The position numbers were made by a program, and so were the translations under genes. 64,000 bases of DNA from CAYWJA01 sp964458485 (GTDB taxonomy: Bacteria > Patescibacteriota > Gracilibacteria > UM-FILTER-43-11): contig CAYWJA010000001.1 of NCBI GenBank assembly GCA_964458485.1, positions 1-64,000 of the forward strand. The letters run 5' to 3'. Below the pieces are notes generated by a model. It did not search any database. It was not told where the DNA came from and saw only the letters and a list, made by a program, of their open reading frames with translations. The number at the start of each line of letters is the position of its first letter. Within the stretch, counting starts at the first letter, position 1. Positions 42,802 to 51,607 of the stretch are shown in pieces.

Positions 42802-43635
42802 ATGCCCTCACCCGAAAAACTATCATCACTGCCATCAATAGCAGATATATTACAAGATAATAATATCAATCTTACACTTGATGCAGATGATCAAAGGCAA
42901 TTAGACCAATTACTCAAAGATATATTTCAAGGCGGTGATATTAATTTAAACCGTAGAATAATTGATATGAGCGTTCAGAGAATGGGAGGTATATTACTGC
43001 CATATATTTTTGAACATGAAGATGCATTACCCCCCTTTATTATAGAAAGAGCTGAAGATGTTTGCCAAAAAGGAACTGTCGGTACATACCCCTTTATTGC
43101 TGAATACATAATACAAAAAGCAATAATGGGTACCGTCAAACACCTGTTCGACCTTGAGCAAACTGATCATTTTGAACGTGATAGTAAAAATGGTTTTATA
43201 GCATTCACACAAAATGGATCTATGCTTATTGGCTATCCGGTACAAAGTGGAGGCGACAACAGAAGGTGTGAATATTATCGCGTACCAAGTAGACAATCTG
43301 ATGAATGGCAAAAGGCTGCTAAAATAAATGCCCCAGTAAGTTATGATTTAAGATTAGGACGCCCAGGCATGGTGGGTAAATTACATACAAGTATATTAGG
43401 GGAAATACTTGTTATTCCTGAGGGAAAGGCCGATGTTATGGAGGATATAGCAGATCAGACACGCACAGCATGTAGCACTTATTTGGTCTCTGACCGCGAT
43501 AGTGATAGTGATGGTAACGGCAGCAATGGCAATGGTGGAGATGTTATTATTGAAATTGATAATGGAACTGATAGTGATAGTGGTGGGGCTGATACCGTTA
43601 GAGATCCTCAAGAGCCAGAATTCCTACATGCTTAA
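42802..43635 (+). CDS. Uncharacterised protein, paralogue of the 43654 product
   Basis: A 277-residue soluble protein of a family I do not recognise. The core (about 100-235) aligns with the next gene: EYIIQKAIMGTVKHLF, GFIAFTQNGSMLIG, EYYRVPSRQSDEW and EILVIPEGKADVMEDIADQTRTACST. It has an N-terminal acidic helical region and a unique Ser/Asp/Gly-rich tail (about 235-277; SDRDSDSDGNGSNGNGG) that is probably disordered. It is the first gene of a two-gene unit with a good promoter. Confidence 0.7.
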   Translation: MPSPEKLSSLPSIADILQDNNINLTLDADDQRQLDQLLKDIFQGGDINLNRRIIDMSVQRMGGILLPYIFEHEDALPPFIIERAEDVCQKGTVGTYPFIAEYIIQKAIMGTVKHLFDLEQTDHFERDSKNGFIAFTQNGSMLIGYPVQSGGDNRRCEYYRVPSRQSDEWQKAAKINAPVSYDLRLGRPGMVGKLHTSILGEILVIPEGKADVMEDIADQTRTACSTYLVSDRDSDSDGNGSNGNGGDVIIEIDNGTDSDSGGADTVRDPQEPEFLHA

Positions 43636-43653
43636 TGTATAAATCTAAAATAT

Positions 43654-44418
43654 ATGATTAGTAGTACAAATAGAAAACTTGGCGTAAGAGATGCCAGCAA
43701 TGACATGATAGATGTAGCAAAAGATATTTGGAAAAAATTAGATATAGATATGAATCTTTCAGATCAGGAAGAAACAACATGCAAAGCAGCATTCCAAAAC
43801 CTTTTCAACAGACGTATTCAAAGATGCTCCATAGAGGATTCTGTTCAACAATTATTACGTGTTTTAAAAAATAGTATAAAAGACAAATGGGAAAATGCCC
43901 TACCTGAGTATGATGTAAAAAGCATATTGGCATTGGCAAAAAGCGAAGGGGCTGACAAAGATAATATTGCTACAGAATGGATTGTACAAAAAACAATAGT
44001 AGGATTGATGGAGGATCAATTTATGTTACAAAATGTTGATGAATTTGATGCCGCAAATGATAGGAGGGGGTATATTATATTTTCCAGAAATGGATCTATA
44101 GTTATTGCTGAGGGATTAAGGCGTGAAAATGTGCCGAACATAGATGATTCAGGAGAAGTGGTGGGTATTATTAGAAATGCACCCATGAGAGATTGTTCAT
44201 ATATACGTATACCATCTAGAAGAACTGGTGAATGGACATCGGCCATTGAAGGAAGAGGAGTATCTGATGAGTTCTTAAAAATAGGAGAAAGAGGAAGGAC
44301 GCCTATTATTAATACTAGCGATGTAATACAAATATTGGTTATTCCTGAAAACCAATTGGGTAATATGGAACTTATTGTTCGTACTAGCAGAGCTGCAGCA
44401 TCAACACTAATGCGATAA
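43654..44418 (+). CDS. Uncharacterised protein, paralogue of the 42802 product
   Basis: A 254-residue soluble protein. EWIVQKTIVGLMEDQF, GYIIFSRNGSIVIA, SYIRIPSRRTGEW and QILVIPENQLGNMELIVRTSRAAAST correspond in order to the preceding protein. It has a different helical N-domain and lacks the Ser/Asp-rich tail. It starts 18 bases after the first gene and is convergent with purQ. The pair looks like an old tandem duplication of a lineage-specific family. Confidence 0.7.
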   Translation: MISSTNRKLGVRDASNDMIDVAKDIWKKLDIDMNLSDQEETTCKAAFQNLFNRRIQRCSIEDSVQQLLRVLKNSIKDKWENALPEYDVKSILALAKSEGADKDNIATEWIVQKTIVGLMEDQFMLQNVDEFDAANDRRGYIIFSRNGSIVIAEGLRRENVPNIDDSGEVVGIIRNAPMRDCSYIRIPSRRTGEWTSAIEGRGVSDEFLKIGERGRTPIINTSDVIQILVIPENQLGNMELIVRTSRAAASTLMR

Positions 44419-44431
44419 ATATCAAAAATTT

Positions 44432-45238
44432 CTATTGAAAGTAATCAATTGCATTCTTAAACACCTTCCCACCCTCATTTTCTGTTGGCAAAGGTTGCCC
44501 TTCGCGAAGCATCCTTTCTTTTTCATTTGCAAAATCAGGGCGGTTATAAAAGAACATTGCGCGTTCCGGATGTGGCATCATGCCGAGGATGCGCCCGGAT
44601 GGATCACAAATGCCGGCAATATCGGCCAAGGCCCCATTTGGATTAAAGGGCTCTTCACCACCCGCAAGGGATCCGTCTTCTTTAATATATTTAAATGTAA
44701 TCTGATTATTTTCTTCTAACTCTTTTAATTGTTCATCCGGAATATAAAAATTACCCTCCCCATGTGCAATTGGAACATATAAAGTATCAATTCCTTTTGT
44801 CCATACACATTTATTACTCATATTTTTAAGGTAAACCCAGCGACAAATATAGCGTGCACTAGTATTTGCCATAAGTGCTGCCTGCCTTTCGCCATATTTT
44901 TCCCCAAGAGCCGGCACTAAACCAAGTGCTGTAAGCACCTGAAAGCCATTACAGATGCCGATTGTTAGTGTATCTCTTTTTACAAAATTAAGAATTTGCT
45001 CCTGTAAATTATTTAAAACCCTATTGGCCATCCCCTTCCCAGCACCAGTATCATCTCCATAAGAAAAACCACCTGGTATTGCCAGAATTTGGTAGTCATT
45101 CATATTTTTAGAGCCATCGATCAGATCATTTACATGAACCACTTCGGACTGCCCACCAAATTTTTCAAATGCAAATGCTGTTTCTTCTTCACAGTTTATG
45201 CCGTAGCCGGTTAATATCAACGCTTTAGGTTTTGTCAT
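44432..45238 (-). CDS. purQ: Phosphoribosylformylglycinamidine synthase, glutaminase subunit
   Basis: PurQ supplies ammonia from glutamine to PurL in step 4 of purine synthesis. The 268-residue class I amidotransferase has LAIPGGFSYGDDTGAG, the nucleophile elbow GICNGFQVLTALGL, HGEGNFY and MPHPERAMFF (catalytic His and Glu). It is longer than the usual about 225 residues of Bacillus-type PurQ. It lies downstream of purL on the same strand, separated by a foldback array. Confidence 0.95.
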   Translation of the reverse strand: MTKPKALILTGYGINCEEETAFAFEKFGGQSEVVHVNDLIDGSKNMNDYQILAIPGGFSYGDDTGAGKGMANRVLNNLQEQILNFVKRDTLTIGICNGFQVLTALGLVPALGEKYGERQAALMANTSARYICRWVYLKNMSNKCVWTKGIDTLYVPIAHGEGNFYIPDEQLKELEENNQITFKYIKEDGSLAGGEEPFNPNGALADIAGICDPSGRILGMMPHPERAMFFYNRPDFANEKERMLREGQPLPTENEGGKVFKNAIDYFQ

Positions 45239-45259
45239 TTTTTTATACTTATATTATAA

Positions 45260-45360
45260 AGTGCTGTCGTGCTGTCGTGCTGTCGTGCTGTCGTGCTTTA
45301 GTCCTATTTGATTAATTAATCAGAACGAAAGGACTACAGCACTAAAGCACTACAGGACTA
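45260..45360. repeat. Foldback array of 'GTGCTGTC' words between purL and purQ
   Basis: Four GTGCTGTC words and GTCCTATT on the left, a TTGATTAATTAATCAG loop, and GGACTACAGCACTAAAGCAC on the right. The purL TAG stop codon is the first triplet of the array on the minus strand. Confidence 0.9.
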
Positions 45361-48315
45361 ATAATTATTAAACGTCCCCCTATAAGCCTCTCCCAATTCA
45401 TCAACAGATAAATCAACAACAGTTTCTCCAGAAAGTCCTTTGAGTGTAACTTTTGGCTCTTCCAATACTGTGCCGACAAAATTAGCTTTAGGCAGCATCT
45501 CTTCAAATTGCTCTTTTTTATTCGGATCAACTGTAACAACAAAGCGTGTTTGGGATTCAGAAAAAATGAGATAGTCATCACGAATGACCTTTTGATTAGC
45601 AATTGTTTGCAAATTAATATCAAGCCCCATTTTACCAGCAATGGCCATCTTCATAAATGCCACACCAAATCCGCCCAGCCCAACACTAATAGACGATGCA
45701 ATCAAATTTTGCTGAATTGCCTTATAATAATCACGATATAATATTAATGAATTTTCTACATTTACTTTTGGCACCTCGGCACCTATTTCATCATACATAT
45801 GAAAATATTCGCTGCCCCCCAGTTCATTTTTAGTTTCACCTATTACATAAACTAAATCACCAGCCACTTTTGGATCTAATGTAATACACTTTTCTACATT
45901 TTCAATAACACCAACTGACGAAACCATAAGTGTTGGTGGGACTGAAATTTTAATTGGTTCACCATTTTCATCAAAACCTTTAAAATCGTTAAACATTGAA
46001 TCTTTGCCAGAAATCAAAGGTGTACCCATTGCTGTCGTAACATCATAACAAGCTCTGGCTGCCTCTTTAACCTGGCCAAGCCGCTCTTCTTCGTTAGATG
46101 AACACCAGCAAAAATTATCCATCAAAGCCATATAGTCAACATTTCCACCAACTGCTACAGCATTGCGTATAGCGGTATCAATTGCGCATGCAGACATATG
46201 ATATGTATCAAGATCGCTATAGCGAGGATTAATACCTTGGGATAAAACAATACCTCTTTTGTTTCCGGGAATTGGGCACACAACAGTGGCTGAACCATTA
46301 ACCCTACCTTTCCCATGTAATGGTTTTATAACAGATCCTGCCTGTACTTCATGATCGTATTGCATGGAAATAAATTCATAACTTGCAATATTATTTCGCC
46401 CCATCATTTTTAATACAGTTTCATTCAAATTTGATGGACATTCAAAGTCCGGGTTATCGTATTTAGGTTTTGTATAAGTTGTAGTTAATAGTTCAGCTGG
46501 TAATCCCTTATGAAGAAAGTCCATCTCTAAATCCATAATAGTTTCGCCATTATAATCAACTTTGCATCGGCCACTATCATTAAATTCTCCAATAACCACT
46601 GATTCAACTCCACGACTTTTCATTAAATCCATAAATTTATCTAATTTCTCTTCCGGAATTGAAAGTGTCATGCGTTCTTGTGATTCACTTATCCAGATTT
46701 CCCATGGGGAAAGGTTTGGATATTTTAGAGGAACTTTATCGAGTTCGACATAACACCCTCCACATTCACGAGCCATTTCCGCAACAGAACAAGAAATTCC
46801 ACCAGCGCCATTATCGGTGATACTATTGTAAAGATCCATATCACGGGCTTCTTTCGCAATTGCATCACTTAATTTTTTTTGAGTGATGGCGTCACCGATC
46901 TGCACTGCAGTTGCAGGGCTGCCACCATCCATTACTTCGGATGAAAAAGTAGCTCCATGCACACCATCGAGACCAACTCGACCGCCGATAACCACAACTT
47001 TGTCTCCAGGCTGTGCCTTCTTTTCCCAGCTTGGCTTGCCATTAACCTCTTGTGGCATTAAACCAATAGTACCCACAAAAACAAGTGGTTTACCGCGATA
47101 TCTGTCTTCAAAATAAGCAAAACCTTGCGGACTAGGGATGCCAGACTGATTACCACCGGCGTTCACACCTTCAATAACACCATCCATAATCTGACGGGGA
47201 GTTAGGGATTTATTGGTTTTATTTTTACCGCGATAAAGTGGAATATAACTTTGTGGATTCCCAAAGCAATATCCATAACGATTAATTACGGGCTTTGCGC
47301 CCATGCCGAACCCTAAACAATCACGATTCACACCAACAATACCTGTAACTGCACCGCCAAATGGATCGAGGGCAGATGGGCTATTATGAGTTTCTGCTTT
47401 ATCTGTAATTAAATATTTATCATCAAAAACAATACCACCTGAATTATCTGTAAATACGGAACGACAAAAATCTTTATCACCTTTGTCTTTTCTGATCTTA
47501 TTAGTTGCCGCCTTTATATAATGCTTATAAATCCCTTCTTCGATTTCATCCATTGAATCAACAGCAAAAATAGTATGCTTACAATGCTCAGACCATGTTT
47601 GCGCAAGTGATTCTATTTCAATATCAGTAGGATTCCTCCCTTCCTTCTCAAAATAAGCCTTTATTGTTTTTAGATAGCTAAGGCTAAGTGCCAAAGGCCC
47701 TCTTCTTGTGCCGTCCGCATTTGGAACACCAAGTTTCCCGAGCTTAATTAATTCTTCATCACTTAAGTCTAAATCTACTTCATCAGCTTTTGGTTCGGAT
47801 TCTATAGTTACCTTCGGAATAACCACATCCATTCCGCCATATTTATCAAATTCTTCTTTAGATTTTATATGAATTCTCTGGATAAGAGGATTTGCTAAGG
47901 ATTCACCGATTTTCTGAACATCATCACGACTCAAGCCACCCTTTAAAAAAGTAATTTGAGACGAATAAACATTCTCATCAGGAATATTAAATTTTACCTT
48001 CAAAAGATCCTCAATAGATTCTGCTGCAGTTCTTGCAACATTATCTGTAACTCCAGGCAAAAATCCAATTTCTAAAGCAAAATCAAAATCATTTTCTACG
48101 TTTGATTCATTAATTTTAGCATCTTCAAAAATAGGATTTGTTAGCATCTTTGCAATCGCCTGTTTCTCATCGTCGCTGAATTCTTTATTAACAGTATACA
48201 CATCTGTAATTTCTGCATTTTCAACATTAAAACCTGATTGCTTTAATTTATTAAGCCGAACATTAGCGTGTGTATCTTTTACAAAATTGCGTATTTCTAG
48301 TCTGAATGCGGGCAT
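45358..48315 (-). CDS. purL: Phosphoribosylformylglycinamidine synthase, synthetase subunit with N-terminal PurS-like repeats
   Basis: This 985-residue protein is the ATP-dependent FGAM synthase. Residues about 1-175 contain two PurS-like modules (FRLEIRNFVKDT...NPIFEDAKI and FALEIGFLPGVTD...NPLIQRIHI), so no separate purS is needed. The body shows TWSEHCKHTIF, AETHNSPSALDPFGGAVTG, VVIGGRVGLDGVHGATFSSE and DNGAGGISCSVAEMARECGG, the AIRS-type ATP and substrate motifs. No glutaminase domain is attached; purQ provides it. The stop codon lies within a repeat array. Confidence 0.95.
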   Translation of the reverse strand: MPAFRLEIRNFVKDTHANVRLNKLKQSGFNVENAEITDVYTVNKEFSDDEKQAIAKMLTNPIFEDAKINESNVENDFDFALEIGFLPGVTDNVARTAAESIEDLLKVKFNIPDENVYSSQITFLKGGLSRDDVQKIGESLANPLIQRIHIKSKEEFDKYGGMDVVIPKVTIESEPKADEVDLDLSDEELIKLGKLGVPNADGTRRGPLALSLSYLKTIKAYFEKEGRNPTDIEIESLAQTWSEHCKHTIFAVDSMDEIEEGIYKHYIKAATNKIRKDKGDKDFCRSVFTDNSGGIVFDDKYLITDKAETHNSPSALDPFGGAVTGIVGVNRDCLGFGMGAKPVINRYGYCFGNPQSYIPLYRGKNKTNKSLTPRQIMDGVIEGVNAGGNQSGIPSPQGFAYFEDRYRGKPLVFVGTIGLMPQEVNGKPSWEKKAQPGDKVVVIGGRVGLDGVHGATFSSEVMDGGSPATAVQIGDAITQKKLSDAIAKEARDMDLYNSITDNGAGGISCSVAEMARECGGCYVELDKVPLKYPNLSPWEIWISESQERMTLSIPEEKLDKFMDLMKSRGVESVVIGEFNDSGRCKVDYNGETIMDLEMDFLHKGLPAELLTTTYTKPKYDNPDFECPSNLNETVLKMMGRNNIASYEFISMQYDHEVQAGSVIKPLHGKGRVNGSATVVCPIPGNKRGIVLSQGINPRYSDLDTYHMSACAIDTAIRNAVAVGGNVDYMALMDNFCWCSSNEEERLGQVKEAARACYDVTTAMGTPLISGKDSMFNDFKGFDENGEPIKISVPPTLMVSSVGVIENVEKCITLDPKVAGDLVYVIGETKNELGGSEYFHMYDEIGAEVPKVNVENSLILYRDYYKAIQQNLIASSISVGLGGFGVAFMKMAIAGKMGLDINLQTIANQKVIRDDYLIFSESQTRFVVTVDPNKKEQFEEMLPKANFVGTVLEEPKVTLKGLSGETVVDLSVDELGEAYRGTFNNY

Positions 48316-48361
48316 GATTTTTAGTGTGAAATAATAATTAAACGAATGTGTGTTTTACGTC

Positions 48362-48446
48362 TTGTCATCCCAAACTTGATTTGGGATCCATCGTTTGCTG
48401 GCAATCTGTGGATCCTGATCCCGATAAAATCGGGACAGGATGATAA
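48362..48446. repeat. 85-bp element, inverted copy of 39546-39630
   Basis: The terminal TTGTCATCCCAAACTTG and CAGGATGATAA sequences and the internal palindromes match 39546-39630 read in reverse, with only a few differences. It is between purL and a small gene. Confidence 0.9.
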
Positions 48447-48453
48447 AGGGAAT

Positions 48454-48732
48454 TTACTGCACAGAATGAGGTATCTCCTTCTCCCTCTCATGTATTCCCC
48501 CACTTTTATCCAATTTAATTTCATAAGTAATATCACCATACACTTTCTCCATTCCACTTTGTAAATGATGATCCACCTCCTTTGTTTCAAATTCATGCAA
48601 AGGTCCTGCATTATCTAAATAAATAACAAGATGATTATCCTCAAAATGAAGCCCTTTAACATGACTTTCCACAAGATGTTTTGTATGTGAATTTGTAATA
48701 GCTTCTGCTAATTCTTTTATTTTATGCTGCAT
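48454..48732 (-). CDS. Hypothetical protein, 92 aa
   Basis: An acidic/His-rich small soluble protein. A helix (IKELAEAITNSHTKHLVESH) precedes a beta region (GLHFEDNHLVIYLDNAGPLHE) and another helix-strand. This loosely resembles the DciA/DUF721 or ribosome-associated small alpha/beta folds, but no motif is decisive. The ATG at 48732 is a clear start. It is upstream of purL on the same strand, with the 85-bp element between. Confidence 0.65.
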   Translation of the reverse strand: MQHKIKELAEAITNSHTKHLVESHVKGLHFEDNHLVIYLDNAGPLHEFETKEVDHHLQSGMEKVYGDITYEIKLDKSGGIHEREKEIPHSVQ

Positions 48733-48749
48733 ATTTTTATTAATTAGTT

Positions 48750-48826
48750 AGTAATTGCTAAATGCCAATTGAAAAATGACAATGCGAAATCAGAAATGCG
48801 AAATGCGAAATGTGAGTGTATTCTAT
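48750..48826. repeat. Half foldback of 'ATGCGAAATCAGAAATGCGAAAT' words
   Basis: It starts with the TTAATTAGTTAGTAATTGCT loop type, then AATGACAATGCGAAATCAG and two GAAATGCGAAAT words. The exact string AATGACAATGCGAAATCAG also occurs inside tyrA-pheA. Confidence 0.85.
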
Positions 48827-49245
48827 CAAATAAGCCCTTCATCTTCCAGTATCTTTTTATGATCATAAGCAAGTTCCATTTTTCGGACTGCGTCTGGCTC
48901 AAACCACTTAACATCGGAGCATTCTTCCGGCTGTGCTGGATGCGGCTTGCCGGAAATAATTGTTGAATAATGAGGAAGTGAAATTACATTTTTACCAGGT
49001 TTATACTCAGTATTATAATAGCGACCAATAAACTTAATAACTTCCACTTCTACACCTATTTCTTCCTTAGCCTCACGCACAGCCCCTTCTTCTGCAGTTT
49101 CTCCGAATTCTAAAAAGCCACCAACAAGACCCCAATATCCAGGATAGGTTCTAGACTGATCTGAGCGTTTCATTAATAAAATCTTACCATTATCGATAAT
49201 TATATTAACCGCCCCAGCCCATGCGCGCTCTTGCTTACTTGTCAT
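48826..49245 (-). CDS. NUDIX hydrolase
   Basis: The 139-residue protein carries a full Nudix box, GGFLEFGETAEEGAVREAKEEIGVE (residues about 42-66, form GX5EX7REUXEEXGU), which binds metal and pyrophosphate. AGAVNIIIDNGKILLMKRS gives the first strands, and HYSTIISGKPHPAQPEECSDVKWFE resembles NADH pyrophosphatase/ADP-ribose-type enzymes. The substrate is not assigned. The gene is on the same strand as, and upstream of, the 92-aa gene. Confidence 0.92.
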   Translation of the reverse strand: MTSKQERAWAGAVNIIIDNGKILLMKRSDQSRTYPGYWGLVGGFLEFGETAEEGAVREAKEEIGVEVEVIKFIGRYYNTEYKPGKNVISLPHYSTIISGKPHPAQPEECSDVKWFEPDAVRKMELAYDHKKILEDEGLI

Positions 49246-49313
49246 TTTAAAAAATTAACTTTATAGGCACAAAAAGTATAACAAATTTGAGCATCAAGGG
49301 CTAAATTAAATTA

Positions 49314-49580
49314 CTATTCCACAGTTTCAGCTGTATTACCTTCTTTATACTGTTGTGAATCTTCTTCAGATAAAATACGAGGCGAATCTGTAAAGGCCAA
49401 TCTTTGCCGCAGGGCATTTACCTCTTCAGCTGGCAAAGTAACCTCGAATACCTGCCTTTTACTATCTGCAAGAACAGCTTTTGCATTAGTACGAGTAAGC
49501 TGTAAATTTCTTAAAAGACTTTCTTCGGTAACGCCATGGTCAACATCTACGACATATATTGTTGTACTGTCTAAAGCCAT
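49314..49580 (-). CDS. Hypothetical protein, 88 aa
   Basis: Not recognised. It is a compact alpha/beta-looking protein (TIYVVDVDHGVTEESLLRNLQL, AVLADSKRQVFEVTLPAEEV) with an acidic C-terminus. It is preceded by TTTAACCCTCCAA just before its ATG, a leader shared with the next upstream gene at 49612. Confidence 0.6.
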   Translation of the reverse strand: MALDSTTIYVVDVDHGVTEESLLRNLQLTRTNAKAVLADSKRQVFEVTLPAEEVNALRQRLAFTDSPRILSEEDSQQYKEGNTAETVE

Positions 49581-49611
49581 ATTTTGGAGGGTTAAATTAA
49601 TAATAAGGCAA

Positions 49612-49818
49612 TTAATGAATTATTATATCTGTACGGTTTCGCACTTCTAGGAGTGCCTTAACTGCCCCAAGCCTCTGTGACTCATCACATACTATTTGAA
49701 CTTTACCTGATGCAGGGGAGATACATACATCCATTGGCAAACCTCTTACAGCCTGAAATAGACTTAAGCTATCATTTTCAGCAGACGTTTCAATATCTGG
49801 ATTTCTAAACCTTTGCAT
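49612..49818 (-). CDS. Hypothetical protein, 68 aa
   Basis: Not recognised. It has a short polar N-terminus, then GLPMDVCISPASGKVQIVCDESQRLGAVKALLEVR, which looks like two strands and a helix. It has the same TTAACCCTCCAA leader as the 88-aa gene that follows 31 bases downstream. The two are probably expressed together. Confidence 0.55.
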   Translation of the reverse strand: MQRFRNPDIETSAENDSLSLFQAVRGLPMDVCISPASGKVQIVCDESQRLGAVKALLEVRNRTDIIIH

Positions 49819-49902
49819 AAGTTGGAGGGTTAATTATATTTGAATACTAATTTACTTAATATTATAAAAAATAGCAACATAATTTAAATAATAAATTTCC
49901 TC

Positions 49903-49931
49903 TTGACTATTACAACATTTTACCCCATACT
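49903..49931 (+). promoter_or_regulatory. Promoter of the RRM protein gene
   Basis: TTGACT (49903-49908), a 17-base spacer, and CATACT (49926-49931). The leader is about 80 nt, as is common for cold-inducible RNA-binding protein genes. Confidence 0.45.
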
Positions 49932-50020
49932 CTGTTGGCAATTTTCGTATTTCACTTTCCTTTCCATTTAAATAGGATCTTGATTAAGTTAAATTGTTAA
50001 TATTTCATAACCTATTTATT

Positions 50021-50281
50021 ATGGGTACTAAATTATATGTAGGTAACATTTCTTGGGGAATCAAGGATGATGCCTTAAAGGCAGCTTTTGAAGAAGCTGG
50101 TACAGTTGTTTCTGCAACTATTATTGCTGACAGAATGTCAGGACGTTCTAAAGGTTTCGGTTTCGTAGAAATGGGAAGCCCAGAAGAAGCTGAAAAAGCT
50201 ATCGAAATGTGGAACGGTAAAGAGCTTGATGGTCGCGAATTAGTGGTTAACGAAGCTCGCCCACCACGTGAAGATCAGTAA
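50021..50281 (+). CDS. RRM-type RNA-binding protein
   Basis: The 86-residue protein is a single RNA recognition motif. RNP2 is KLYVGNIS (3-10) and RNP1 is RSKGFGFVEM (about 43-52), with the aromatic residues that stack on RNA. The order resembles cyanobacterial Rbp and eukaryotic glycine-rich RRM proteins, but the Gly-rich tail is missing. It begins at MGTKLYVGN (ATG at 50021). The extra nine upstream residues in the open frame lack an ATG and are not family-like. It is monocistronic, with promoter and terminator both visible, and is probably abundant (GC-richer, regular codons). Confidence 0.94.
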   Translation: MGTKLYVGNISWGIKDDALKAAFEEAGTVVSATIIADRMSGRSKGFGFVEMGSPEEAEKAIEMWNGKELDGRELVVNEARPPREDQ

Positions 50282-50302
50282 TAACTGACTTTTACAACAA
50301 AC

Positions 50303-50336
50303 TAAAAAGCAGGATGGTAAAACATTCTGCTTTTTT
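50303..50336 (+). terminator. Rho-independent terminator of the RRM gene
   Basis: AAAAGCAG...CTGCTTTTTT: a short stem with a loop of about 15 bases, followed by six T. It lies 22 bases after the stop. Confidence 0.75.
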
Positions 50337-50347
50337 GGTAATAAATT

Positions 50348-51265
50348 TTACCCCCCCTGTTTCCACTCATCTAACATTCTATTCTTTTCTATCCATCGCC
50401 GAATTAACCATTCTCTTAGCGCTTCTACATCACCAATTGGGATTTGACCTGTCACATCTTCTGTTCGAATATGCAATGTAGAATCTATTAATGCACTTGC
50501 TTGCAAAACAGTTTCATCTGGCCGATTAAAGCCAGTAGTTACATCAATAATACGTCGTTTTACATCTTTCGTTCCCTCTAAAATAGTATACAAGCCGCCT
50601 GAGTATGGAAAAAGAGTATGATGCATCCATTCTTCTACATGCAATTCTGGCATTCTTTCTGCCCATTTCTGCCTAGCTACCTCAATTCTTTTCTTAGTTG
50701 GGCGACTTCTATCAGGGAACACAACCATGCTAGACTGAGGTGTAAAAATTGTCTCACATGCTTCTCTAATTGCTGCTATAGCTTCTTCATTCTTCCCAGG
50801 GGTTCGATCAATAAAAACACCACTACGTGCCAAACGCAATGGCCAACCCAGTACTGGGTTTTTCATATGTTCAATTTTACCAATTGCAAGCATATAAGGA
50901 GCTAAATTATCTGTAATAAACCGGCCAAAACTAGATACGCCATTGCCTGTAGGATGATTACCCAAAACCACCATACGCTCATCATCGGCGCAAGGCGGTA
51001 CATTGGTTTGTATATCCATTTTAACCCCCATAATCCTTCTTAATGCATTTTTATCTGTAGCTCGTGCAAATTTACCTGGAAGGCTACGTAAATAATGATC
51101 TCCGCTTGACCCCTCCTCTGCATTACGAAGAAATGGCGCTACTGCGTATATTTGCCCAGCATAACCAGCCATTAAACCAAAACCTGATACAAGAGCTCCT
51201 CCACCTAAAAAGTTTGGAATATGCCGCCGCCATGTTTTGTGTTCATGTGGAAATTTTTTAGGCAT
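50348..51265 (-). CDS. PlsC-like acyltransferase
   Basis: The 305-residue protein resembles glycerolipid acyltransferases. VVLGNHPTGNGVSSFGRF stands where the NHxxxxD catalytic motif lies, though the Asp is not in its usual place. Later come GVFIDRTPG (block II) and VVFPDRSRPTKKR, similar to block III FPEGTRS. A hydrophobic stretch near residues 17-38 may bind the membrane. It probably makes phospholipids or modifies a lipid, with some doubt because the Asp is missing. It is monocistronic with its own promoter. Confidence 0.65.
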   Translation of the reverse strand: MPKKFPHEHKTWRRHIPNFLGGGALVSGFGLMAGYAGQIYAVAPFLRNAEEGSSGDHYLRSLPGKFARATDKNALRRIMGVKMDIQTNVPPCADDERMVVLGNHPTGNGVSSFGRFITDNLAPYMLAIGKIEHMKNPVLGWPLRLARSGVFIDRTPGKNEEAIAAIREACETIFTPQSSMVVFPDRSRPTKKRIEVARQKWAERMPELHVEEWMHHTLFPYSGGLYTILEGTKDVKRRIIDVTTGFNRPDETVLQASALIDSTLHIRTEDVTGQIPIGDVEALREWLIRRWIEKNRMLDEWKQGG

Positions 51266-51291
51266 TAATAAAAAAATTAATTTGGCTTAAT

Positions 51292-51319
51292 ATTCTACAC
51301 AATTTTGTATTTTTGGCAA
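51292..51319 (-). promoter_or_regulatory. Promoter of the acyltransferase gene
   Basis: Minus strand TTGCCA (51319-51314), a 16-base spacer, and TAGAAT (51297-51292), 26 bases before the ATG. Confidence 0.5.
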
Positions 51320-51571
51320 TAACTTTAAAAATTTAAATACACTAAACAATCGAATAATAAACTTATGAAGGCAAAGTTACTTTTTATTTGAATTTGAGAA
51401 GGTATTGGCTTATAGAAGCCTAAAAAGAGATAGGTTTATTAGTTGTTCTCAGGTTAGTGGTAGGAATTTGGATATGAGAAAGAGGGTAAAATTATCTGTT
51501 GACAGAGGGTAGTTTTTTGGATTTATGAAATAGTAGAGGGCTAATGGGTTATGAATTACTGAGTAAATATA
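51320..51571. other. Intergenic region with a possible decayed coding remnant
   Basis: No repeat element is seen here, which is unusual for this window. ATG at 51365 opens only 8 codons. An overlapping +1 frame then runs about 40 codons (FEKVLAYRSLKRDRF...) to a TAG at about 51510. This could be a frameshifted remnant or chance. Confidence 0.25.
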
Positions 51572-51600
51572 TGGATTTTTCACTTAAAAAATGTTATAAT
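51572..51600 (+). promoter_or_regulatory. Promoter giving a probably leaderless mRNA
   Basis: TGGATT (51572-51577), a 17-base spacer, and a perfect TATAAT (51595-51600). Only seven bases separate the -10 from the ATG at 51608, so transcription should start at or within a base or two of the start codon. Confidence 0.55.
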
Positions 51601-51607
51601 ATATAGA

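Noticed and set aside
45260..45360. CRISPR array
   Set aside because: Repeats are 10-12 nt, contiguous, and reverse-complemented across a loop. There are no unique spacers and no cas genes in the window.
48321..48611. ORF reading SSCPDFIGIRIHRLPAN... on the minus strand (and a similar one at 39546-39857)
   Set aside because: It is a translation of the 85-bp repeat element and overlaps the 92-aa gene. The same peptide in two places reflects the repeat, not a protein.
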